Origin: Methanosarcina sp. 2.H.T.1A.6
GTDB lineage: Archaea; Halobacteriota; Methanosarcinia; Methanosarcinales; Methanosarcinaceae
Direction of reading: 5' to 3'
NCBI RefSeq assembly: GCF_000979455.1
Contig: NZ_JJOY01000026.1
Location: 1-64,000, forward strand
DNA: 64,000 bases
Within the stretch, counting starts at the first letter, position 1; every line of letters starts with the position of its first letter. Below the pieces are notes generated by a model. That model had not been told where the DNA came from, ran no database searches, and saw only the letters and a list, made by a program, of their open reading frames with translations. The translations under genes and the position numbers were made by a program. Below are positions 24,261-31,763 of the stretch, piece by piece.

Positions 24261-26981
24261 ATGCAGATTAAAAAGGAGGATGGTCAGAAAATCAGGATAA
24301 CTTTCAAATTGCGTAAGTTATTATCCAGTAAAAAAGTTCATCTTTCAGTTATACTACTGGTATCATTACTGGTATTTCTTGTGGGGTGTCTTGGTGGCAT
24401 GGTAATCTCAGGTTCTTTCGGAACGGTTGACAATCCATCACCCGTTGCTAAGGATCTAGCTAAAGATGCATTGTTAAAGATCGGCTTAAATCCCAGTAAA
24501 ACACAGATTCTGCTGTCTGGTGCTCTCCAAGAAAATTACCGAATACCCGTTAATTACATAAACGGGCTTACATCGGACCCTGAAAAGATAACCATTGATA
24601 TAAAAAACAATGATTTCCAGAAACTGGCATATAAAAGAGAGCTTGCGATCGCAAACGGTATTCTTGTGTCTTCTGACGAGGATTATGTTCCTGCAAAAAT
24701 ACATTACAAAAATCAGACTGTTAATGTAAATTTAAGACTTAAAGGTGATTGGTCGGATCATTGGGGTGGTGATAAGTGGTCATTCCGCATTAAAGTTAAG
24801 GGAAACGACACGCTTTTAGGAATGAGGCAATTCGTTATTCAGGATCCGAAAACAAGAAATTACCTCAACGAGTGGTTATTCCAGGAAGCAATGAAAAGGG
24901 AAGGAATTCTTTGCTTACGTTGTTATTTCGTTGATGTTACTATAAACGGAAAGCATAAAGGGATCTATTCACTGGAAGAGCATTTTGACAGCCTGCTTGT
25001 TGAGAATAATAATTATCCACAAGGGCCTATAGTCCGGTTTAATGAAGAACTTCTCTTCTCGGAAAGATTACTATATATGCAGGCTGGATTTTCGGAAGAT
25101 CTGCTTGAATACTACACATCCAGCGATATCGATGTATATCAAAGTGGGAAAGTGCTGAGTGACCCTGAAACATTTAAACAGTATATAAAAGCAAAAGATT
25201 TGCTTGAAGCTTTCAGAGCCGGAGATTTGACTGTTGAGCAAACATTTGATATTGATAAACTTGCTACATATGTTGCACTTACAGATGTTTTTGGAGGCCA
25301 GCATGCAACTTACTGGCACAATTTCAGGTTTTACTATAATCCAGTAACTTCAAAACTAGAGCCTATCTGTTTTGACAGTAATTCCGGATTAAGAATTTAT
25401 GAACTCGCATATACCGCTGATAAGCCGTTCCTGGATACCTTATTTGAGGATCCTGTCTTCTTTGAGAAATATATCAATGAACTTGAGAGAGTTTCCCAGG
25501 AATCCTATTTTGACTCCTTATTCTACGATGTAGATGACGAGCTTCAGGAAAATCTCGATATTCTTCATAAAGATCTTCCATATTATTCGTTTTCTAAGGC
25601 TGTATTTTACAATAACCAGCAATATATTCAAACTGTGCTTAATCCCTCTAAAGGTGAACAGGTTTATTTCTACAATTCTACAGGAAACAGGAGTATCACG
25701 CTTGAAGTGGGAAATATCCAGCCACTACCAATCACAATCTTGAATGTAAGTTTTCAGGGATCAGTGGTGTTTGAGCCAGCAGAAAAGGGGAAGACGCTGG
25801 AGAGAAAGATGTTATCCGATCCGGTAAAATACGAGAAAATCGAATTTATACTGCCTGAAAATTTCAACTGGTCTTCGCAATGTATTCCCGATTTGAAACT
25901 GAACTACAGGTTTCTGGGGCACAGCATTCTACGTAATGAATCCGTATATATGTGGCCTCATATCTCGGATGATTCTCCATTGGGCGACACTATAAGGAAA
26001 AGTCCGAATGCAAATAATTTTGGTTTCCTTTTGTTTGATAACGAAAGTAGAAATATCTATCTAATGCCCGGTAGCTGGGAGATAAAAGAAGACCTGGTCA
26101 TTCCAGAAGGGTATGTGGTTACCTGTTCAGATTATTATGCCACAAAGATAAATCTATTAAACGGTTCTATGATACTTTCGTACTCTCCCCTTATTCTCTC
26201 TGGAAATGAAGATTTCCCGCTTGTAATAACATCTTCGGATTCAACAGGTCAGGGAATTGCCGTCCTGAATGCGGGTGAAGAATCTTACTTAGACTGGGTT
26301 GTTTTCAGTAATCTTTCCGCGCCCTCAGGACCAGGATGGCAATTGCAGGGGTCTATTACATTTTATGAATCGCCTGTTCTTATTGAAAACTGTTATTTCC
26401 TCAATAATACCGGAGGAAACTGTATTCTTGACATTATAAGGTCGGAATTTTCGATCGCAAATTCATTATTCCAGAATGCGAATTCGGATTCTTTCAGAGG
26501 ACTTTTTGGAAAAGGAACAATTTTCGGTTCATCTTTTGTTAATTCAGGGAATACTGCTCTGGACTTCTCAGGTGCCGCGGTTGATATCTCCGAATGTCTT
26601 GTTAATGGTGCAGGGAATGCAGGTTTAAGCGCCGGAGAATTCAGTTACGTAAATGCTACAGCGATGGAATTAAAGAATTGCACTGTAGCCGTAGTCAGTA
26701 AGGACCTGTCCACAGTGAATCTAGATTATGCAGAAGTCTCTTCATGTACTGTTGGACTTCTTGTCTGCCAGGAGAAACAGGAATTCGGCCCTGGAAGGAT
26801 AACGACATCTTCAGTTGAGCTGGACAATATAACCGTTCCATATATAATTGAAGTCGGCTCGAATTTATCAATTGATGGAAGTAAAGTGATCGGGTATCAC
26901 AAAAAAGTTTATGAAGTGATCTATGGAAAATCAGGCGTTCCTGATTTTTCTTCTTTGGAGGGATTCAGATATGCTGAATGA
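24261..26981 (+). CDS. CotH kinase family protein with C-terminal beta-helix
   Basis: A 906-residue protein with a cytoplasmic basic N-terminus and one membrane helix (about residues 30-52), the rest outside. A CotH-type domain spans about 105-430: LRLKGDWSDHWGGDKWSFRIK, a fold start with the conserved LKG and W..K..FR.K pattern (21 residues, key residues K-G and K-x-S-F-R), MRQFVIQDPKTRNYLNEWL, YFVDVTINGKHKGIYSLEEHFD (22 residues, key G-x-Y-x-L-E-E), and PICFDSNSG as the metal-binding Asp region. CotH proteins are atypical protein kinases. Residues about 580-890 contain repeated short strands (NCYFLNN, ANSLFQN, GSSFVNSGN, SECLVNG) typical of a right-handed beta-helix. GAGG lies 9 bases before the ATG. 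The 3' end overlaps the VTC gene. The likely job is phosphorylation of an extracellular target, perhaps linked to polyphosphate (inference). Confidence 0.85.
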   Translation: MQIKKEDGQKIRITFKLRKLLSSKKVHLSVILLVSLLVFLVGCLGGMVISGSFGTVDNPSPVAKDLAKDALLKIGLNPSKTQILLSGALQENYRIPVNYINGLTSDPEKITIDIKNNDFQKLAYKRELAIANGILVSSDEDYVPAKIHYKNQTVNVNLRLKGDWSDHWGGDKWSFRIKVKGNDTLLGMRQFVIQDPKTRNYLNEWLFQEAMKREGILCLRCYFVDVTINGKHKGIYSLEEHFDSLLVENNNYPQGPIVRFNEELLFSERLLYMQAGFSEDLLEYYTSSDIDVYQSGKVLSDPETFKQYIKAKDLLEAFRAGDLTVEQTFDIDKLATYVALTDVFGGQHATYWHNFRFYYNPVTSKLEPICFDSNSGLRIYELAYTADKPFLDTLFEDPVFFEKYINELERVSQESYFDSLFYDVDDELQENLDILHKDLPYYSFSKAVFYNNQQYIQTVLNPSKGEQVYFYNSTGNRSITLEVGNIQPLPITILNVSFQGSVVFEPAEKGKTLERKMLSDPVKYEKIEFILPENFNWSSQCIPDLKLNYRFLGHSILRNESVYMWPHISDDSPLGDTIRKSPNANNFGFLLFDNESRNIYLMPGSWEIKEDLVIPEGYVVTCSDYYATKINLLNGSMILSYSPLILSGNEDFPLVITSSDSTGQGIAVLNAGEESYLDWVVFSNLSAPSGPGWQLQGSITFYESPVLIENCYFLNNTGGNCILDIIRSEFSIANSLFQNANSDSFRGLFGKGTIFGSSFVNSGNTALDFSGAAVDISECLVNGAGNAGLSAGEFSYVNATAMELKNCTVAVVSKDLSTVNLDYAEVSSCTVGLLVCQEKQEFGPGRITTSSVELDNITVPYIIEVGSNLSIDGSKVIGYHKKVYEVIYGKSGVPDFSSLEGFRYAE

Positions 26982-27681
26982 GACTGTGCTTGACAAAATG
27001 CAGAGTCCAGATGAATCAAGATATGAAAAAAAAGTGGTAGTCTACGGGATGACTATGCATGAGATCGAATCGATTGTCAAATCACATCCTGCGATTTTTA
27101 CTGAGATACATTCCCCAAGGTATATAAATAATATTTATCTCGACACTCTTGAAATGTCTAATTATTTTGATAATGTCAACGGGTTAAGTACAAGATTAAA
27201 AGTACGAATTCGCTGGTATGGGGATCTCTTTGGGTTTATTGAAAATCCTGTTCTGGAATTTAAAACTAAAAGAGGTCTTATCGGGAGAAAAATTTGTTTT
27301 CCTCTGAAATCGTTCTGTCTGGATAATAAGTCTTCTCTGGAAAGACAGCAGGAAATCTTCATGGAATCCGGCGTCCCTGAGATTTTCATTGAGTACCTTA
27401 AAACCTTAAGGTTTACTCTTCTGAATCGTTACTACAGAAAATATTTTGAATCTGCAGACCATAGATTCAGAATTACAATTGATTCGGGTATGGAATACTA
27501 CAGGCTTGAATCCTCAAACAATTCTTTTAATGAAAAAAAAGTCGATTATCATAGCTGCATCCTTGAGCTCAAATATTTGAAAGAGAATGAGGATTTTTCC
27601 GAATCATTTTTTAATCATCTCCCTTTCAGATTAACTAAATGTTCCAAGTATGCATCAGGCATTGAAAACCTGTACTCCTGA
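26971..27681 (+). CDS. VTC-domain protein (polyphosphate polymerase type)
   Basis: A 236-residue VTC/CYTH-superfamily protein. VTC domains make polyphosphate from ATP inside a beta-barrel tunnel. Tunnel residues are recognisable in order: YINNIYLDT, TRLKVRIRWYGD, VLEFKTKRGLIGRK, LNRYYRKYFES, FRITIDSGMEYY and ILELKYLKE. No SPX domain or membrane helix is present, so the protein is probably cytoplasmic and tethered by a partner such as DUF4956. ATG 26971 has GGAGG 9 bases upstream and overlaps the CotH stop by 11 bases; an earlier in-frame start at 26923 would lie within the CotH gene and is less likely. Operon membership is strong. Polymerase activity is inferred from residues, not shown. Confidence 0.87.
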   Translation: MLNETVLDKMQSPDESRYEKKVVVYGMTMHEIESIVKSHPAIFTEIHSPRYINNIYLDTLEMSNYFDNVNGLSTRLKVRIRWYGDLFGFIENPVLEFKTKRGLIGRKICFPLKSFCLDNKSSLERQQEIFMESGVPEIFIEYLKTLRFTLLNRYYRKYFESADHRFRITIDSGMEYYRLESSNNSFNEKKVDYHSCILELKYLKENEDFSESFFNHLPFRLTKCSKYASGIENLYS

Positions 27682-27836
27682 ATCTACGGATTTGTTTTAA
27701 GACACGCTTTAACCTTTACAGTGAGCTTTAATTCGCAGATTCTAATTTCCAGTTTAAGTTCGGGAGCGGTTTTAGATTTAACTGGAAAGAAATGTTATGC
27801 TTACATATTTTATAATAAAAAACCAGGTTATTTTTG

Positions 27837-28880
27837 ATGCAAAGACAAGGTCAAACTGCACTGGCTCTTTTTCTTATAACTATCCTTACTGCAGTTATTA
27901 TTTATGCAGTTCTTCCATACATAGACTATTTTTTTGGAGGCTTTATTCTTTCTGTAATCTTCAAGCCCCTCTACCACTTTTTCCTGAAAAGAGTCCGGCT
28001 TAACAGGCAAATTGCGGCAGTTCTGGTAATATTAATTTCGATCTTCCTTATACTGATTCCCCTTTATTTTCTCATGAGTCTGGTTATCAGTGAAATCCAG
28101 CAGATTTTACTTGACCGGGAATCTATTATTACTTCTATTCAGTCCGAAAGTCAGCTTTTTAACCATCTTTTTTCAATAATTGACATCCCTGACGATATCA
28201 TCCAGACCAGCCTGGAGGAAAAAATAGTGGATCTGGTTTCGGAAGCCGTTAATTACCTGAGTATACTCATTCTGGGCTCGATTCAGAACATAAGCCAGCA
28301 GGTAATTGGTTTCCTGATAATGTATTTTCTGCTTTATTACCTTTTAACAGGGGAAGATTCGGATTTTATGCAAAAACTCTTTGTGGCAATCCCTTTCAAT
28401 AAAAAGAATACAGTTACTCTCCTGGACGAGTTCAGGAACATTGTCCGGACAACCCTGATAGCCAGCGGTGCCATTGCCCTGATCGAAGGTGGAATTCTGA
28501 CCGCCTCCTTTATTGTATTTGGAATCCAGGGAGCTTTTCTCTGGGGATCTATCGCAGCAATTCTGTCTTTCCTGCCCGTGGTCGGGACCCCTTTGATCTG
28601 GGTTCCTGCAATAATCATTCAGCTGCTCCAGCAGGACTATACTGCAGGCATAGGCATCCTTGTGACAGGAATTTTCATAACAATGGCAGACAACAGTTTC
28701 CTTCGGCCTGTAATCCAGAAAAAAGTAGGAGAAATTCATCCTTTCCAATCTTTGCTCGGGATTGTTATAGGAGTCTCCCTTTTCGGACTTGTAGGGATTA
28801 TCATCGGTCCCCTTCTCCTGGCTTACTTTTACCTCACCGTAAAAATGTTTTCAGAAGAATACCTCTCGGATAAGGAGTGA
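27837..28880 (+). CDS. AI-2E family transporter (UPF0118)
   Basis: A 347-residue membrane protein with the arrangement of the AI-2E/UPF0118 family: two or three N-terminal helices (IIYAVLPYIDYFFGGFILS), an amphipathic central region (SQSESQLFNHLFSIIDIP), then helices with PLIWVPAIIIQLLQQDY and the family hallmark DNSFLRPVIQKKVGEIHPF. Members move varied solutes, and the substrate here cannot be read from sequence. ATG 27837 is preferred; a TTG directly before it gives only one extra residue. The gene is 155 bases after the VTC gene and could be independent, since the spacer has TTTATAATAAA as a TATA-like box. Confidence 0.9.
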   Translation: MQRQGQTALALFLITILTAVIIYAVLPYIDYFFGGFILSVIFKPLYHFFLKRVRLNRQIAAVLVILISIFLILIPLYFLMSLVISEIQQILLDRESIITSIQSESQLFNHLFSIIDIPDDIIQTSLEEKIVDLVSEAVNYLSILILGSIQNISQQVIGFLIMYFLLYYLLTGEDSDFMQKLFVAIPFNKKNTVTLLDEFRNIVRTTLIASGAIALIEGGILTASFIVFGIQGAFLWGSIAAILSFLPVVGTPLIWVPAIIIQLLQQDYTAGIGILVTGIFITMADNSFLRPVIQKKVGEIHPFQSLLGIVIGVSLFGLVGIIIGPLLLAYFYLTVKMFSEEYLSDKE

Positions 28881-28988
28881 GATGGATACTTTTATAGTCA
28901 ACTCATCAATTATACTCATTCAACTTTAAAATTTAGAATTTTTTTGTCTCAAAAAACAAGCATTAAGTCTTGGGATTGGAAGATCTGG

Positions 28989-29735
28989 ATGAGTTACCTG
29001 ATACTTGTACGACACGGGGAATCCGGCTGGAATGTTGACGGCAGGTTTGGAGGCTGGGTTGACGTCCCTCTGACCGGCAGGGGGATAGAAGAAGCCCTGC
29101 TCTGTGCTGCCGAACTCGAGGAGATCGGGCTGGACCTTGCTTTTACTTCAAAGCTGGTCCGGGCGCAAGAAACCCTCTTTCTTATCCTTTCAAAGCAGAA
29201 GAAGATAGGGGTCTTTGTCCACGATGAAGCCGGGACAGGGAAAAGCAGGACCGAAAGTGGAGATGAAGCCGGGACGGAAAAAAAAGAAAATCGGTATTCA
29301 TATCCTCCGGAAACCGAAAAGAACCTTATCCCTATCTATTCCAGCGAAGCCTTAAACGAGCGCTATTACGGGATATTGCAGGGAAAGAAAAAGGACAAAA
29401 TGAAAGAAAAATACGGGGACGAACAGATCCTTCACTGGTGCCGGAGCTTTGACGAAGGGCCTCCTGAAGGAGAGAGTCTCAAAGATATCTATAGACGTGC
29501 AGTTCCCTATTTCGAAAAGGATATCATCCCAGCTCTTCAGGAAGGAAAAAATGTAATAGTCTGTGCCCACCAGAACAGCTTGAGGGCGCTGATTAAGCAT
29601 ATCGAAGGAATTTCCAATGAAGACATCCGCAAAGTCAGACTGGCCAATTCAAGGCCCTTAATCTACACACTTTCCGGAGGCAGGCTGGTCAGGGAAAATG
29701 CTGAAATGGACCTGGCGGTGAAAAGGAACATCTGA
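28989..29735 (+). CDS. gpmA: 2,3-bisphosphoglycerate-dependent phosphoglycerate mutase-like protein
   Basis: A 248-residue histidine phosphatase-fold enzyme. LVRHGESGWN places the phospho-accepting His at residue 9; NERYYGILQG and CAHQNSLRALIKHIEGIS are the other active-site segments. The usual SAHGNSLRAL reads CAHQNSLRAL, so Gly is replaced by Gln. Between LFLILSKQKK and IPIYSSEALNERYYG there is an extra 40-residue hydrophilic insert with a doubled DEAGT unit (DEAGTGKSRTESGDEAGTEK), not seen in standard enzymes. It would interconvert 2- and 3-phosphoglycerate in glycolysis/gluconeogenesis, although methanogens usually also have the cofactor-independent type. ATG 28989 lies after GGAAGATCTGG; a TTG 45 bases upstream is less likely. 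Confidence 0.88.
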   Translation: MSYLILVRHGESGWNVDGRFGGWVDVPLTGRGIEEALLCAAELEEIGLDLAFTSKLVRAQETLFLILSKQKKIGVFVHDEAGTGKSRTESGDEAGTEKKENRYSYPPETEKNLIPIYSSEALNERYYGILQGKKKDKMKEKYGDEQILHWCRSFDEGPPEGESLKDIYRRAVPYFEKDIIPALQEGKNVIVCAHQNSLRALIKHIEGISNEDIRKVRLANSRPLIYTLSGGRLVRENAEMDLAVKRNI

Positions 29736-29827
29736 GCTCTCTTTGAGCTCTCGCTGAGTTCTTTTTTCGGTTCCATCCTGATTTGCCTGTAGCCGGAAAA
29801 GCATTTGAAGGCAGTTTTTCAGGTAGT

Positions 29828-30451
29828 TTATATGTAACCCAGGGGCAGGATGTAGAGCGGATCTTCATTTGCGGGCATTTTAAGGACTTTTTTTATCTCC
29901 TCATCGGCAAAAGCTCCTACTGCACAGGTCCCGATTCCCAGTTCAACTCCAAGCAGGTATACATTCTGGGCGGCATGCCCGGCTTCCATATGGGCGTATC
30001 TGAGGCCTCTTTTTCCGTATTTACTTGTTATGCGCGGGTAGACTGCAGAGATAACAAGCGAAACAGGAGCGTTTTTGATCATACTCTCGGAAAGGGCGGC
30101 TTCAGAGAGCTTTGTCCTCATATCGCCAGGGATTTCCTGGATAAGGGAATGTTCTTCTGCAATGTACCTGTAGATCCCGGCTTCAAGTCCGTTGCCCTCC
30201 CCTATGACAATATGGACTTCAAGCGGGTAAAGTGCGCCTGCAGAAGGTACTGTCCTTAACACCCCTTTTGAACTGATCCCCTGGGTTGCCCAGAGAAAAC
30301 GAGATATTAGCGGCTCGGAAAGTTCTCTGTCGGCATATTCACGTAAGGACCTCCGTTTTGCAATAAGTTCCTCGATATGACTTTTGCCCGCAGCATCCGG
30401 TTCAGGCAGCTTGATCTTCATTGGCAGGTCGGTAAGACCCTGATTTCCCAT
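29828..30451 (-). CDS. Nitroreductase family protein (SagB-type)
   Basis: A 207-residue flavin-dependent oxidoreductase of the nitroreductase/SagB-type dehydrogenase group. RRSLREYADRELSEPLISRFLWATQGI (key R-R-S-x-R-x-Y) binds FMN; VPSAGALYPLEVHIVI is the characteristic second motif; GHAAQNVYLLGVELGIGTCAVGAF (key G-x-x-A-Q-N) and LPLGYI close the fold. The substrate is not deducible; no precursor peptide or thiazole-type cluster is nearby. Transcribed behind the DUF59 gene (60-base gap), so the two probably form an operon. The ATG at 30451 begins close to the fold start. Confidence 0.9.
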   Translation of the reverse strand: MGNQGLTDLPMKIKLPEPDAAGKSHIEELIAKRRSLREYADRELSEPLISRFLWATQGISSKGVLRTVPSAGALYPLEVHIVIGEGNGLEAGIYRYIAEEHSLIQEIPGDMRTKLSEAALSESMIKNAPVSLVISAVYPRITSKYGKRGLRYAHMEAGHAAQNVYLLGVELGIGTCAVGAFADEEIKKVLKMPANEDPLYILPLGYI

Positions 30452-30511
30452 ATTTATTCCCCCACTTTTAATGCAAAGTTTTTAGTTCTCAATTTTTCAG
30501 TTCTTAATGTT

Positions 30512-30805
30512 TTATTTCGTTATCCTCTTCATTGTGTCTTCCGAAATCCTGTCCGGAGTCCAGGGAGGGTCCCAGACAAGCTCTACTTCGACTTCTTTTA
30601 CCCCCTCGATTGCTTCGACCTTTCGTTTCACGTCCTCAGCAATAAAATCCCCCATGGGACATCCGGGCGTAGTCAGGGTCATCCTTATTTGTACCCGGTC
30701 TTCTTTTACCTCTATCCCATAAACAAGTCCGAGGTCAATAACGTTGATCGGAATTTCGGGGTCGTAGCAGCTCTTTAGAACCTCAATAACTTCTTCTTTT
30801 GTAAC
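30512..30805 (-). CDS. DUF59/MIP18-type Fe-S assembly protein without a canonical start
   Basis: Reading the minus strand from about 30805 gives VTKEEVIEVLKSCYDPEIP, NVIDLGLVYGIEV, MTLTTPGCPMGDFI and VELVWDPPWTPDRIS, the full DUF59/MIP18-type pattern (about 97 residues), including the conserved Cys. Such proteins help mature iron-sulfur proteins. No ATG, GTG or TTG occurs in frame upstream of the internal ATG; the frame is open back to a stop near 30893. A good ribosome binding site (GAGGGGGA, 30816-30823) ends 10 bases before GTT at 30803-30805. Either a GTT (or ACC) codon starts translation, or a base change destroyed a GTG or ATG. A TATA-like AAATATATTTAA (about 30879-30890) lies upstream. 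The N-terminus is therefore approximate. Confidence 0.75.
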   Translation of the reverse strand, partial: VTKEEVIEVLKSCYDPEIPINVIDLGLVYGIEVKEDRVQIRMTLTTPGCPMGDFIAEDVKRKVEAIEGVKEVEVELVWDPPWTPDRISEDTMKRITK

Positions 30806-30991
30806 GGTGGTACCATCCCCCTCAAAGTGCAGATCTGCAGTAATTTTATGTTTCCCATTAAATAAAAAGGCGAATGGAATTAAATATATTTCCCAGAAAC
30901 TTCAGAATGGGTCGTTTTCCGGTTTTAATATATGCTTTCAGCAATGAAACTGTTCAAAAGCGGGTTGTCCGGAAAAAGGGTATTTCAAAAG

Positions 30992-31070
30992 CAGGCTTGT
31001 TCATCCCAGAAACAGACTTGCTCAGAAAAAGGCTTGCTCAGAAAAAGGCTTGTTCAAAAAAGGAGTTCTC
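30992..31070. repeat. 16-bp imperfect tandem repeat
   Basis: Units of the type AGGCTTGCTCAGAAAA, four or five copies with variation, in the long spacer between the DUF59 gene and a PAS sensor. Confidence 0.6.
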
Positions 31071-31090
31071 AAAATATCTTAACTGCACAC

Positions 31091-31215
31091 CAGGGCCGGG
31101 TTTGTGGTGTGTAGATATAGTAGATGTGGTAGATGTGGTAGATGTGGTAGATGTGGTAGATGTGGTAGATGCGGTGGTAGATAATATGTTTGGGTGTTTA
31201 TGGTACCCGGCCCTG
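31091..31215. other. Inverted repeat enclosing a 9-bp microsatellite
   Basis: CAGGGCCGGGT (31091-31101) is exactly complementary to ACCCGGCCCTG (31205-31215), with further pairing outside (CTGCA and TGCAG). The 103-base interior is mostly TAGATGTGG repeated about six times. It could form a stem around a repeat loop in RNA or DNA. No gene is supported. Confidence 0.7.
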
Positions 31216-31280
31216 CGAAGTGCAGTTTACGGTTCCAGACGTTGCGGTACTTTTTCAGTCTGTTTGGGTCTATTCGCATG

Positions 31281-31763
31281 AGTACTGATCTATGCCCCCC
31301 ATCAGGGTTCACATAGTTAGGAACCAACGTGCTGGTGTGAGTTTTCTGTATCTACAGCTCACTAACTTATAATGTATTTCTCGTGGTTTTAACTCTCTCC
31401 AAACAGGATAATTTCGGAAGACTTATATATATGGAAAAATCTGAAGACTTCAGAATCGTTCATATGAAATAATTTTTAACTTAAATCTTTTTTGAGTTTC
31501 CCTTATATATCATTATCATATGGCTATATTCTCTTAAACATGGTAAAACCTCCGCAGAGGATAAACTTATATATTTGTTTTTCTGAAACTAAATTTATTA
31601 TGCCTGTTGGTTTTCTGTTTGGAAAGGGAATAGGCTAATTTTTCTCTCTTTTGTCCTCTGGGCGAGCGAAGAAGATTAAAAATAGATATATAATTTTGTT
31701 GCTTAAAAAGGGAGGAATCCATTGTTTGTTTTGTTTGGTTGTTTGTTTTGTTTGTTTTGTTTC
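31281..31763. other. Intergenic region with several TATA-like boxes
   Basis: No open frame of quality. Strong TATA-like sequences occur near 31421-31431 (CTTATATATAT), 31503-31510 (TTATATAT) and 31566-31573 (TTATATAT) on the plus strand, a small CCTC...GAGG hairpin lies near 31550, and a TTTGTTTTG-rich tract spans 31722-31760. It may hold a small RNA gene, but I cannot define one. Confidence 0.35.

Noticed and set aside
26923-26970. Longer start for the VTC gene
   Set aside because: It lies wholly inside the CotH coding sequence and lacks a ribosome binding site, while ATG 26971 has GGAGG.
30377-30778. 133-residue plus-strand frame
   Set aside because: It lies antisense to the DUF59 gene, whose minus-strand reading is clearly conserved protein.
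30874-31281. 135-residue plus-strand frame with VVDVVDVVD
   Set aside because: It is a translation of the 9-bp microsatellite and has no ribosome binding site or family resemblance.
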